Below, piece after piece: positions 11,851 through 23,073 of a DNA stretch of 64,000 nucleotides. Every line of letters begins with the position of its first letter. Positions within the stretch are counted from its first letter, which is position 1. Source of the stretch: Balanoglossus misakiensis. Lineage: Eukaryota; Hemichordata. The translations under genes were made by a program, and so were the position numbers. The stretch is from NCBI GenBank assembly GCA_040954595.2, contig CM082577.2, positions 16,740,001 through 16,804,000 of the forward strand, read 5' to 3'. Under the pieces are notes generated by a model that was given only the letters and a program-made list of their open reading frames with translations, was not told the origin of the DNA and did not search any database.

Positions 11851-13013
11851 GGAGCTAAACCCCACATTTTGGCATAATTGTGCACTTTGGGTTAAAAGCA
11901 TGAAACTTGGTACACTTATGAATTGACCCATGGCGGCCATTTTCTGATATGGATCCAAAATTACAGCGCCCTCTAGTGGCCAGAAACAGACATTCATACT
12001 TTAAAATTGTGCACTTTGGGTTAAAAGCATGAAATTTGGTACAATTATTCATTGACCCATGGCGGACATTTTCCAATATGGATCCCAAAAGACAGCGCCC
12101 TCTAGTGGCTAGAAACTGACATTTACACTTTTCCCCCCATTAATGACACTTTTTGGGCAAGTTTAACACTCAGAGACAGGAATATGGGTTGTAAAACATG
12201 CTTGCTACCATACATTCCTTTGAATATTATCCTAATCCTGATGTACATGCATCAGATCAATCTTGTATGTTACTAATTGAACGATTTGTTCTTCGAAATA
12301 ACAACCAGTTCAATACACAAAGTCATGCAAAGGGGTAATACAACACCTCTTCTCCAGAAAGTCAAGGGTTCCCGAGAATACAGGCAGCTCCTAAAGAACA
12401 TGTGCTGTGAGAAACCTAGCAAAGATATATCAAACCAACAGAATCCCAGTGGAAATCAAGTTGGACAACTCTTAGTCAAGCCTAAGAAAAGAGTCAACCT
12501 CAGGAAATCAGTGGCCAAAAGTCATGCACATGTTTCTGTAGGTGCTTTAGGTCTAGTCTGACAGCAGTGGTCATTGTTACTGTGAAGGAAGATGTAATCA
12601 AGATTGATCTGATACATGTATATCAGGATTAGGATAATATACACATGAATGTATGGTAGCAAGCATGTTTTACAACCCACATTCCTGTTTCTGAGTGTTA
12701 CAAATGACCAAAAAGTGCCATTAATGGGGGGGAAAGTGTGAATGTCAGTTTCTGGCCACAAGAGGGCGCTGTAATTTTGGATCCATATCATAAAATGGCC
12801 GCCATGGGTCAATGCATAAGTGTACCAAGTTTCAGGCTTTTAACCCGAAGTGCACGGTTTTTAAGTATGAATGTCTGTTTCTGGCCACTAGAGGGCGCTG
12901 TCATTTTGGATCCATATCAGAAAATGGCCGCCATGGGTCAATGCATAAGTGTACCAAGTTTCATGCTTAGCTTTTAACCCAAAGTGCACGATTTTTTTGT
13001 TAACTGCCCCACT
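11844..13013. mobile_element. Foldback DNA transposon (~1.17 kb) inserted in Gypsy-1 RNase H
   Basis: Two inverted arms of about 420 bp (11844-12264 and 12600-13013) flank a ~335-bp centre. Ends read tagtgcaggagctaa on the left and, inverted, tagtggggcagttaa on the right. Host bases 'aaa' appear on both sides and could be a 3-bp target duplication. Each arm contains its own internal direct duplication of a ~127-bp unit with gcgccctctagtggc and atggcggccattttc, at about 11878 and 12005 on the left and 12740 and 12865 on the right. No transposase is recognised. Confidence 0.85.
12277..12561 (+). CDS. Unrecognised small ORF in the loop of the foldback element
   Basis: A 94-codon frame fills almost all of the unique centre of the foldback element. 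The product is basic and hydrophilic (for example LVKPKKRVNLRKSVAK). I do not recognise it, and it is far too short for a transposase. It may be captured sequence or the relic of the parent element's gene, or a chance frame. Confidence 0.25.
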   Translation: MNDLFFEITTSSIHKVMQRGNTTPLLQKVKGSREYRQLLKNMCCEKPSKDISNQQNPSGNQVGQLLVKPKKRVNLRKSVAKSHAHVSVGALGLV

Positions 13014-13018
13014 AAAAG

Positions 13019-14851
13019 TACCGTTCTGGTAAAAGCAACAGAAACGCTGATGCGCTGAGTAGGAAGGTAAGCCGTGGTGAGGAACCAAAATCCGTCAGGT
13101 TGGAGGAGACGACGAGTGAATCACTGATCAGCCACACCGCTGACACCAGATTGCCCCAACCCCTGCCGGATGCTGTCCGCCGACAAGTACATCACACAAC
13201 TATGGATGTGTTGCTTGATGAGATGCGTACGAGATCCGCCAAGGTAGAGCCGAAAACGATCTCTACATTCCCCATGGTCCCCAGAGACGAACTCGCAAAA
13301 CTACAGAGAGCCGATGACAACATAGGTAGACTATGGTACTTTTGGGAAAACAAACACCCACCCACAACAAGACAGTTGATGAAAGAAACGAAACCCTCAC
13401 GTAAACTACTCCGAAATTGGAAGAGAATCAGAGAGGATGACGGTGTTTTGTACCGCATTGTACATGAGGCTGGACGTGAAGTTAAGCAGCTACTACTCCC
13501 TGACTCACTCAAGAGCAAGGTACTGTTCGCTGTACACGATCAGGTGGGTCACCAAGCCATCGAGAAGACGACTGCCCTTCTTCGGAGCAGGTGTTACTGG
13601 CCCGCCATGATCTCTGATGTTACTGATTATTGCCAAAGATGTAAACGCTGTATCTTAGCCAAGGCAGGGAAGAGGCTTCAACCCACCATGGGATCCCTCA
13701 TCACTACAAAGCCTTTGGAGGTACTGGCTATTGACTTTACTGTTCTAGAACACGGTACCAATGGTATCGAGAACGTTCTTGTACTTACCGATGTATTTAC
13801 GAAGTTCACCCAAGCCATCCCTACGCGAGACCAGAAGGCGACAACGGTAGCGCGAGTCTTTGTTCATGACTGGTTTGTGCGTTTTGGAGTGCCACGAAGA
13901 ATACACACCGACCAAGGCCGGAACTTTGAAAGTAAGCTCATCAGCGAACTCTGCAAAGTGTATGGTATCACGAAGAGTCGCATGACAGCATATCACCCAG
14001 AGGGCAACGGCCAGTGTGAAAGATACAATCGCACGATGCATGACCGTTTACGCACGTTACCCCCTGAGAAGAAGGGTAAATGGCCCGAACTGTTGCCAGA
14101 ACTATTATATGCATATAACAGCACACCCCATTCGTCCACTGGTTATTCACCCCACTACTTATTCTTTGGTAGAGAACCAGTACTCCCCGTCGATCATCTG
14201 CTAGGAAATGAAGTGGAGGACGAAGATGTTTGTCAGGTGGAAGAATGGATTGCTGAACATCACCGGAAGTTGATGGACGCATATGATATGGCCTCAAAGA
14301 AGACAGAGCACGAAGCCCTGAGGAGGAGAGCCAGAAATGACCGAAAAGCTGATAACACAGACTTACCTGTTGGAGCTAGAGTATTTCTGCGGAATAGGAT
14401 TACGAAAGGTCGCAACAAAATACAAGATGTGTGGAGCCCAGAACCATATATAGTGGTAGATCGACTCAACACAGGTGGACATACCTATGTAGTTGAGCCC
14501 ACCGACGGAGGACAACCAAAGAAGACTGTTCATCGTAGAGAGATGTTAGATTCCAGAACCCTTGCGAAAGACATGGAACTCAACGATACTCCTACCGATG
14601 TGGCAAAGTCTGAAGACACGTCCTGTAGCGAATCAGATGATTCATGTGAATTTGATGATAATTTTGACTATGGCGTTGATAGTATACGCTGGGAGCAGTT
14701 ACGTTCCACATCCCCAGAAGTAGTACCTGATCAGATGGAGAATCCAGGAAAGGAAGTGGTTACAGCCAGTGTTCCTACAGTTCCTGTTGTCAGTAGCCAG
14801 CCTAGTACTTCATTCAAAGCAGGGAAGCAGCAACCCTTTGACATGAATTAG
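13019..14851 (+). pseudogene. pol: Gypsy-1 RNase H end and integrase
   Basis: The frame resumes at 13019 with the RNase H terminal motif YRSGKSNRNADALSR, directly after the foldback insertion, and is open to 14851. The integrase has the HHCC zinc domain (HDQVGH...CQRCKRC, about 13535-13655) and the DDE core: D in IDFTVLE (~13733), D in HTDQGRNFES (~13907) and E in YHPEGNGQCER (~14010). A C-terminal acidic/serine-rich tail follows. This segment has no stop, unlike the upstream pol pieces. It cannot be expressed as part of one polyprotein. Confidence 0.85.
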
Positions 14852-15152
14852 AGAAGAACCTCACAGACGAGTCGGATGTCAAGCGGAATCCAGAACCCTC
14901 GTCAGCGACAGAAGAAGACGCCGACGGACTTCGCCGTTCGAGTTGAGAGAATGCTGGATGTCATTCTAACCCCTTTCGCTTACCCAGATCTGTTGTAAAA
15001 GAAACTACTGTTGCATTTCAGATTGACCCTCAGGTGTTGACTAATATAGCACAGTCGAATCTCTTGATTATGCAGATGTTATCTCAAACTAAATGTGATT
15101 AGCACATAGCTTTATGCTTGGTTGTTGAGACACCAACCATCAAGCAGGGAAG

Positions 15153-16189
15153 TGTGTGACGTGTGCAAAACATACACGCGCATGCGCATTTGTTTTCCAT
15201 GTGTTCAGCCGCCATTTTTGATTTCTCTTGGAGTGGAAGTTCCATATTTACTTTTTTATCTGAGCCATCCACCGTGGTCAGATGCCATCAGAGTTTAATC
15301 AAATAGCAGATATCATTGGTAAGATGTTTATCTTGAGTCTGATATACCTTTTGTGAGTTATCTCCGATGATTTCCGGAGTTATTAACAGTTTTCTGTACA
15401 CTGTTGAATTTTCCTCTATTCTTATACATAGCGTCCATAGACGATGTGCATTTCTATGATCGCCGATTATGAGACATTCAAACTTTCCCAGTTTAATGTT
15501 TGAGACAGTTTCGCTGTTTACCGTTATTGATCGATTCGAGACACTCTTGGTGAATTCAGAGTATTCACAGTTCCGAGTTTATATCGTTTTTGATAGAGTT
15601 AAAGTTCTATACAAACGCTATGCAGTTTGTGCTGTTATTGCAAGTGTCTGTGCTTTACACTGCATTTACTGTACGATCTTAGGTGAGATAAACGGTTGAT
15701 TCAGACGAGTTGCTGTTATTCTGAAGACTAACCTGTCACAGTCGGGGTGAGTTTGTCTTTCAGTGGAATATATTTTCATAATTGTATTTGAAGTATTTTA
15801 CAGTGGAAACGATTTCTGTATGCTTATACATGGGTTTACTATGCACTGTCATATACCGCGACCTGACTCATGAGGGCGCCCTGCCCGTCGCCTGTCTGGA
15901 AAGTGCATCTCCTTGATGTTTGACTTGTGTTGTAATTTCCCATTTATGAGACTTGATATCACATAGTGTATTAGTATTTCACATCAAGCCACGCTCTACA
16001 CGCAGCTCTGTGATATAGAGATTTTGATACAGATTTTCCTTCTGTTTTGCTTCAGGTGTTTTTGTCTTTCTTAAAAACCCATAGTTTGTAAACAAACCAA
16101 CGCTTGTGTCTATTCCCCCTGCGGAGTCGGAAATAAAAAGAACGTGCATTGGATCCAGCTGTGTCCGTGTCCAATATATCTGCGTTACA
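15153..16189 (+). mobile_element. Gypsy-1 3' LTR (~1037 bp)
   Basis: It begins TGTGTGACGTG after the purine-rich tract aagcagggaag and ends GCGTTACA. An AATAAA polyadenylation signal lies near 16131, and the R/U5 side has a GT-rich stretch. The start could be shifted by 2-4 bases because of the TGTGTG run. Between the integrase stop and the LTR lies a short coding-like remnant at about 15027-15100. Confidence 0.65.
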
Positions 16190-16296
16190 ACTATATTAAT
16201 TAAGCTAAGATACTATTTTCTAATATCAAGCAAAGGAAAATTTTCATATCTTCCTGAGACATGATATTTCCAGAGTGTAAACTTTCTATCAGTATG

Positions 16297-16667
16297 TTAA
16301 GGTAGCATTGCATGAAACCGTCGAGACTTTTTCAGAGGCCTATTTCTCATCAAAGACAAAGTTAAAACCCCCATAAACCTTATATATTCTGGAAGCTGAG
16401 ATTTGGAACTTTTGTTTGAGTTGCAAATATTATTGATCCCCGGAAATGGTGGCGATTTTGGGTGAAAAAAACCATTTTTTGATATTATGTCATGAAATTT
16501 AAAATAGGTAAAAAAGTTGACCATGCATCATGCATCTTAATATGTCATTCGAAACTAGAGTACACGTGACGTATTAGTCAGGGTGTGGGTCAGTATTAGG
16601 CCTACCCATTTATGTAAAAAAGTAAAATTTGGCAAAAATCACAACTTTTCATGCAATGCCACCTTAA
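16297..16667. mobile_element. TTAA-flanked MITE (371 bp), piggyBac-like
   Basis: The left end TTAAGGTAGCATTGCATGAAA is matched, inverted, by the right end TTTCATGCAATGCCACCTTAA, one mismatch in about 20 bp. A TTAA on each side fits the target duplication of the piggyBac superfamily. There is no ORF, so it is non-autonomous. Confidence 0.7.
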
Positions 16668-16924
16668 TCACTGGCACTGTAAACACTGAATATTTGACCT
16701 ATGAACCTTAGAATATGGATAGGTATGATCACAAATATTTACAATATATATATCTGTAGCATTTTATATTAATTTATTTTCATAAATATATTTTATAACT
16801 GTGATGCAGAGATTATGAATTAAAAGGCCACTTTTTTACAACTGGTGTAAATTAATTGTAGGCCATGATTTCACTGTTTGATAATTGTAACTAACTAGAC
16901 TTGCAATAAATCTGTTTTTGTAGG

Positions 16925-18257
16925 TAGTCCAACAAGTAGTACAATTCATGACCGAGTATTCAAGTGAATTTGGTTTGCCCATGCCCGCAGTACCACGAGG
17001 AAGAAAAGGCACTCCACCCATCTACTTACCATCCAGTGTCACCAAGGAGAGGGTTTATACAGCATATGTAGAGTCATGTGAGCAGACACAGCCACCTATA
17101 ACTCATGTTGGACTCACGACTTTTAAGAACATTTGGAAAGCTTGTGTACCTCATATTCAAACTATTTCACCCAGAACTGATGTATGTACAGAAATAAGAT
17201 AATGTTTGCTACATCAGAAGATGATAAATTGTTATTTACATCTTACTATAATCAGCATGTCATGAAAGCACAAAGAAGGAGAGCATTTTATAAGATTTGT
17301 GTTAAGAAATCACAGGAAGAATATGAAAGGTTACCTCAGCATAGTAAAATTTTTGGTTGCCACAGTCCTTGTTCACAAAATTTGTCTTCTGTACATTATA
17401 GTTTTGATTATGCACAACATTTTTTACTCCCCCATCAGTCAAGACAAGTTGGTCCATTGTATTTTCTTAGTCCATTGAAAGTTTTTTGTTTTGGTGTTTG
17501 TAATGAAGTATGCAAAGAGCAAATCAATTTTTTATACACGGAAGCTGATTGCATAGGTCAGGATGGTAAGAAAAGTGCAGGACCGAATAATGTAATTAGT
17601 ATTTTGCATCATCATCTTTCACATCACAGTTTGGGTGAGAAACAGTGTTCTTTTCATGCAGATAACTGTGGGGGTCAAAATAAAAATAAATCTGTCCTAC
17701 ATTACATGTTGTGGAGAACCAGCACTGGGCTTCATGATGAGATGCAGATTCACTTCATGGAGCCTGGTCATACTAAATGTATCTGTGATGCATGCTTTGG
17801 TAAAATTCGCCAGTTGTATAGACGAAGTGATGTTGATACAATGGATCAATTGAGTAATCTTGTCAGTATGAGTGCTAACATCAATACAAGCCATGTTTTC
17901 CAACAATCCCATGAATCATCGTCACAATCTGATCACTCATGGCAATGGTATCAGTGGGATTCCCTTTTCTCTGAATATCTTAAACCACTAAAGGGTATAA
18001 GAAAATATCATCATTTCAGGTTCAACAAAAGTAATCCAGGTACAGTTTATGTAAAGGAGGACCATGACCAAATTGAAACTGAGGTAAAGTTGGTAAGAAA
18101 TGGTGTGCACTGGCCGCCACCACAGGGAAGTTTTCCTGGTGAACTTCAGTGTGGCGGTTTGTCTGATGCTCGCCATAGACAGCTACATGACACCATTCAA
18201 CGACATGTTCGACCACCTTTTCAGGAAGAGTTTTGTAAAATTTGCAAGACTGTGTAA
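16925..18257 (+). pseudogene. DUF7869-like protein, frameshifted
   Basis: An acceptor (ctgtttttgtag) precedes the first piece (16925-17205), which reads towards a cysteine-containing segment ending TDVC. The second piece (17184-18257, another frame) continues with YRNKIMFATSEDDK and carries the family hallmarks HADNCGGQNKNKS, FMEPGHTKCICDACFGKIRQ and a C-terminal PPFQEEFCKICK. I associate these with the DUF7869 family, large in invertebrates and often suggested to be transposon-derived with an RNase H-like fold. The frame break falls exactly where a CxxC-type segment is expected, so a few codons seem deleted. An AATAAA lies near 18287. I am fairly sure of the family and less sure of its function. 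Confidence 0.65.
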
Positions 18258-18301
18258 TAAAGCAATTGTGAATACAATGTAAATACAATAAAGAATGAAC
18301 A

Positions 18302-18724
18302 TTTTAATATGAATTTTGAATGTTTGGATTCAGGATGAGTGTGTTGTGTAATGAACTTGTACACCAGTGTCACATCTTACATACAAGTAGTTAAGCTGAA
18401 TCTATAGATTTTTATCACTTGAAATTGTGTTGATCTAGTTTCATGCAAATTTTTCCCAAACAATATCTGTAGAGTATCTATCGTGATCGAATTTAATGAT
18501 AGAAAGACAAAGTATTGCTTTATGTCCCTCAGTAATTGTAACAATGCGGTTATACAGTGAACAGTGTTCAACAGTGGTGCGTGTGTGAAGTGAGTGACTG
18601 TACACATGAGGTCAAGGGTCATATTCAAATGAGGTAAAAACATACTTCTGATTGGATATTGAGGGTAAAATTTTAATGACATAAAGTTGAGATGATGTAT
18701 GACCCAAAACTCCAAAATGTCAAA
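18302..18724. other. Unassigned sequence at the broken 3' side of the LINE
   Basis: The LINE reading on the minus strand stops matching a reverse transcriptase after the QGSILGPLLFL motif near 18730. What follows, down to the DUF7869-like gene, has no motif that I recognise and does not contain the expected RT catalytic YADD block. It may be unrelated DNA joined by a deletion. Confidence 0.5.
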
Positions 18725-20556
18725 ATTGAAACTAGAAAAAGAAGTGGACCTAGAATTGATCCCTGTGGAATCCCACAGGAGATCCTTTTCGCTTTTGAAG
18801 TACAATTATTGACCTTGACATACTGTTGTCGGTCTTCTATATAAGTCTTAAACCAATTAAGTGTGGATCCCCTAATAGTGGCATAGCTTAGCTAACAAAA
18901 TTGTGTGGTTAATCGTATCAAATGCCTTTTTAAAATCAATGAAGATAGCAAAGGTAACAAGACCGTTATCAATGTGCTTTGATATTTCAGTTGTGAGATC
19001 TGCTAAAGCTAACTTGGTACTATATTTCTTACGAAATCCATATTGGCTGTTAGTGAGAATATCAAATTTTTCAAAAAAGAACACAATTGCTTATTTACAA
19101 TAGACTCGTACAGCTTACTAAAGATTGGCAAGACAGAAATAGGTCTGTAATTTCCTATTTCATGAACACAACCCTTTTTAAAAATTGGTGTTACTCTTGC
19201 CATTTTCAGTTTCTCTGGAAAAATACCCTGTGACAAGGAAATATTAACAATATGAGCAAATGGGTCTGTAATATAATCAGCTGCTTCCTTTACAAGTTTT
19301 GGATATATTTCATCAAAACCAGCAGCTTTACAATGATCTAATAAATTAATTTCTCTGAGTATATCACCAGAATGCACAGGATAGAAAAAGAAAGAATGTG
19401 AATGACGAATACCAAGGTAATCATTGAAATTAGTGCTACAATGTATTTGTGATGCTAGATTTTGTCCAATGTTGACAAAAAAAGAAATAAAGGCGTCAGC
19501 TATATCAATATTTTTAGTAACAAAATTCCCAGGGTTTTTGTCATCTTTTATTTTTTGTGGAGCATTAACCTTTGAATTTTTGTTCAAGATTTCATTGATG
19601 ACTTGCCATTTTTTGTGGTCATTCCCAGAGGCTACAGACAGTTGCAATTTATCACAAAAATACTTCTGTTTTGTTCGTCGCATCAGTTTTGTTAACAGGT
19701 TGCGATAAAGTTTGTACTCTTGATGAATAGATGAGCTTGCAGAATGGCGTTTTGTTTTGGAGAACATCTTATGCTTGTTTTTAATTGAGACCAGAAGACT
19801 AGTCCTTTTGTGATCCATGGTTTCCGTAAGCGCTTACGCTGGTTTGAACACTGTTTGACTGGCATGTGTCTTGTTGCCATATCATGAAACAATTTGTAAA
19901 AAGTATTATAGGCAACATTCGGATCATTAGAGTCGTAAACATCCTGCCAAGAAATATTTGCAAAGTCATTTTTATAAGAAACTGGATCAAATGAAGAAAA
20001 ATCACACTTGAAATCAGTCGTTTCAACACTGAATACATTACCACTAAGAGTAGCGATATATTCATTAAAGACAGTGTTATCGCCATATTTTGTTGGTAAT
20101 GCGTAGATTATCAGGACAATCTGATAAACTGGTTAAAAATTTCTGAGTAGGTGTATTTTGTCTGCGATATATGACACCTATAATGACCTTGCTTTTTTCA
20201 AGAAGGATTTCAACAAAAAGACATTCACAATGTTGAAGAACAACTGAGTCTATTATAGAGTATGATAATGACTCGTGTAAATAGAGACCAGCACCACCTC
20301 CTCTGGAAACAGCTCTACATTTATGAACAAAGTTGTATAAAAGGGAGGTTATATTATGATACATCAACACCTTGGTCCAGTCATATTTCACTGAGGGCAA
20401 TGACAGAAAATTTGCATTTCAATAGTGACAGAACAACTGACAAGTCATCAAAGTGACATCTGATCGATCTAATATTCAAATGAAGAATTGAAAATGACTG
20501 CAGTGTCAGAAGGGAATCGTTTGCATTAAATTCGTCCAAAGTATAAGACTTACAAT
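18725..20556 (-). pseudogene. LINE (CR1/Jockey-like) ORF2: endonuclease and partial RT
   Basis: On the minus strand, starting at the Gypsy-2 boundary, the frame shows the endonuclease N-terminal block ILHLNIRSIRCHFDDL and then YRRQN. The RT blocks follow: KAAGFDEIYPKLVKEA, VTPIFKKG, NYRPISVLPIFSKLYE, QYGFRKKYST, IFIDFKKAFDTINH and PQGSILGPLLFL. Several frame changes separate them. The catalytic YADD motif and everything 3' of it are missing, an odd loss because LINEs normally lose their 5' ends. Its 5' half lies beyond two inserted LTR elements. Confidence 0.85.
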
Positions 20557-21220
20557 TGTGACCCGGATTTTTTTGTGATTTTCCAATATAAATACAAAGA
20601 TAATGCTTAGTTTCTGATAGTTCATTGACGGTGGTGTTCACCCAATGACTGTCCAGTATTTGCATAATACTATACGTATTTGCATGCGAACTTTGGCCAG
20701 GTGTACGGCGCCCTCAAGGGGCAAAGAGACACAACCGGTCTCTTTGCTGACTTGGCCAATGCGAGCAGGTTGGTAATATTTTTCTCTCCCTTTTAAATCG
20801 CCCATGCAAGCGTTAAATCATTGCCATCCACCCCTATAATTGAAATATAATGATGTGTTAGTGTTTAAAGAACCATCATCTGTAATATTTTGAGAGAATG
20901 TTCAGTGATTTTTGCTGCAAATGTGTGAATATTGGACTCGGAAAGCACTTTATGCGCCGCAGTATTTTCTGTTAAGTTTCCTCTGTATATTTTCTTTGGT
21001 TTTGTGAGTATTGTAATTCTTTTCTCTCTCTTTGCTGACTTGGCCAATGCGAGCAGCCAAGTACAGATGGAGCCGCTGACCAAAGAAATAAACGTCATGA
21101 ACGTACATTAATGTGTGTCGGGTCAGTGTATAGCTGTGTCCCCTTAGCGAATGGGTTTGAAACAACACAACGCAATGCCCTAACGACAACACCATTACCA
21201 AGCCTATACCAGGGGTCACA
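20557..21220 (+). repeat. Gypsy-2 5' LTR
   Basis: 664 bp, TGTGACCC...GGGTCACA. It contains two direct copies of a 28-bp block (tctttgctgacttggccaat plus gcgagcag) at 20741 and about 21029. An AATAAA-like signal (gaaataaacg) lies near 21086. The minus-strand 77-codon frame in it is a shadow that is repeated identically in the 3' LTR. Confidence 0.92.
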
Positions 21221-21798
21221 TTTGGTGCCGAGACCAGGATTCTCCTTTTGTTGTCTTCGGTTAGTGGAATCATTTGCCTGTGGTTGGATGAAGACCTACC
21301 AGCAGTCCATTTTATTCTACATGAAGACTGAAACTATGGTGGAGGAAACCGTTCCTAGGTTCCTACATTTGAACTCTTCATGTTGAACGTTTTCCAACCG
21401 TAGTGATTTGCAATGGAGTGAATTGAGAATTGTGATACTTAAAAATACAGCGTCGTATTTTTATTTTGATACAAACTGAGTACGATTTAAGTGATTACTA
21501 TATTTTTTTTGTTTACCAGAAGTGGTTTATATTTTCCTTCATTTTTGTATAAGTATAAATACGCGTACATTTGACAATAGCTAAGTACACTTTGGCACCA
21601 TGCAATGAAGAGGTGCAGTCTGTTGTATTAAGGTTGTACTGGCTATTACAGTTTCTCGCGTATGATTATATTTTTTTGAACTGGTTCTTACAGTGTATTT
21701 GATTTTTTTCGTATATGATATTTAGACCTATATTTTTTTCTCATAGTTGGATTTCACTGAGCAAAATTTCTGGTGTTCCTTGATTATTGTTTGTCAAA

Positions 21799-23073
21799 AT
21801 GCAGAATACGCCGGGTGATGATTTGATAACATTTGATTTAGTGGGACCTGATATTAGTATGAGTCAACCAAGTAATTTACAGTATCCACTGCCATCATAT
21901 GGGCAAAATGTTCCCAGTATGCCTTATCATGACCCTTGGTTACCCCAACCACCCTTAACCCCAGCTGAAAATATTGGGTTGCCTAGTGCAGCATCAACAC
22001 AATACAGACCTGTAACTAATAACATGCCTGGTCGAAATTTGAATCCCAATGAACAACAAATACAGAATGACACGTATCTAGCTGGGTATGGTAATACATA
22101 TGTGGACCAAAGGGGATTTGATACTGCTCATCCACAATTACAACACCCTATGCACCGACGTGCACATTTTATGCCTACATCCCACCAACAACCACAAAGT
22201 ACACAGGCATATCCAGACTACCGAATCACATCCTCACATCAAGTACGTGGTGTTCCAATATTCAGCGGTGCGCCCGATGGTAAAGTCTTGGTGGAAGACT
22301 GGATTAGAGATATTCAGTACCTTTTTGTAGCTGGGTCCATGCCGGAGACGCTGAAATTTTCGACGGTCATCCGTCATCTCAGCGGTGAAGCCAGAAAATT
22401 AGTCCTCAACCTACCAGCTGGTGAACAGACCCTACAGCGAGCGATCGATGAACTGCGTGCAGAATATGGGGATGGCTTGTGGTCAGGGGATCCAATGGGA
22501 AATTTCTACGAAAGAACACAGCATCCCGGCGAGTCTCCATGCTCTTTTGCGATTGCACTGGAAGATAAACTTCGCAACGTGGAAGGCAAGCTCAACCATG
22601 GTAGGCCGTTTCCAGACAGAGACTATAAACTCACCCAACAGTTCATGAAGGGACTACGGGACCAAGAAATATTTCAACGGTTAGCACCAATGAGAGTACG
22701 GGAGATGTCATTCAGGCAGCTACGAGATGAGCTCCGGTATATTTCCAGAGAAGGGAGAACCAGTGGGAGACACAAGAAAACCCAGGCACAGCCACATGTG
22801 ACAACTGAGAACAGAAAACCAAAGGCCGATGAAAGGGAGTCGCATGATCGACAACAGTTGGCGGAGGTGACCAAGCTGCTGCAAACAATGGTTGCTAAGC
22901 AAGAGGAACAAAACAAAAGAATCGCAGAACTGGAAAGTAGATTTTCCCCACAGACAGTTGGAAGAAACTATGCATGTCACCGCTGCGGACAGCCTGGACA
23001 TCTAGCAAGAGGCTGCCGGTCCAAACCACTTTTGAGACCATCTATCCAGGGAGACAAGCTGTTAAAAGACTAA
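21799..23073 (+). CDS. gag: Gypsy-2 Gag
   Basis: A 424-residue Gag starting at the ATG at 21799 (MQNTPGDDLITFDL); an upstream in-frame TTG at 21787 is less likely. The N-terminal ~150 residues are rich in P, Q, N and Y. A capsid-like helical region follows (about 160-330; VLVEDWIRDIQYLF, FMKGLRDQEIFQRL), then a coiled-coil-like stretch (about 350-385), then a zinc knuckle CHRCGQPGHLARGC at about residues 393-406. It assembles the virus-like particle and binds RNA. The frame ends at 23071-23073. The pol frame overlaps by about 100 bp in the -1 frame, and a candidate slippery heptamer GTTAAAA lies at 23061-23067, directly before the stop. Confidence 0.9.
   Translation: MQNTPGDDLITFDLVGPDISMSQPSNLQYPLPSYGQNVPSMPYHDPWLPQPPLTPAENIGLPSAASTQYRPVTNNMPGRNLNPNEQQIQNDTYLAGYGNTYVDQRGFDTAHPQLQHPMHRRAHFMPTSHQQPQSTQAYPDYRITSSHQVRGVPIFSGAPDGKVLVEDWIRDIQYLFVAGSMPETLKFSTVIRHLSGEARKLVLNLPAGEQTLQRAIDELRAEYGDGLWSGDPMGNFYERTQHPGESPCSFAIALEDKLRNVEGKLNHGRPFPDRDYKLTQQFMKGLRDQEIFQRLAPMRVREMSFRQLRDELRYISREGRTSGRHKKTQAQPHVTTENRKPKADERESHDRQQLAEVTKLLQTMVAKQEEQNKRIAELESRFSPQTVGRNYACHRCGQPGHLARGCRSKPLLRPSIQGDKLLKD

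Larger units (their letters stand above)
9080..16189 (+). mobile_element. Gypsy-1: decayed Ty3/gypsy LTR retrotransposon, 5' end missing
   Basis: Gag tail with zinc knuckle, protease, reverse transcriptase, RNase H and integrase follow one another in Ty3/gypsy order. A 3' LTR of about 1037 bp (15153-16189) follows a purine-rich tract. I find no matching 5' LTR upstream of 9 kb, so the 5' LTR and most of gag are gone. The coding region is broken by several frameshifts between 9.5 and 11 kb and by a ~1.17-kb foldback insertion at about 11844-13013. The copy is inactive. Confidence 0.85.

Noticed and set aside
20865-21098. 77-codon minus-strand frame found identically at 27966-28199
   Set aside because: Identity reflects the two LTR copies; no independent coding support.
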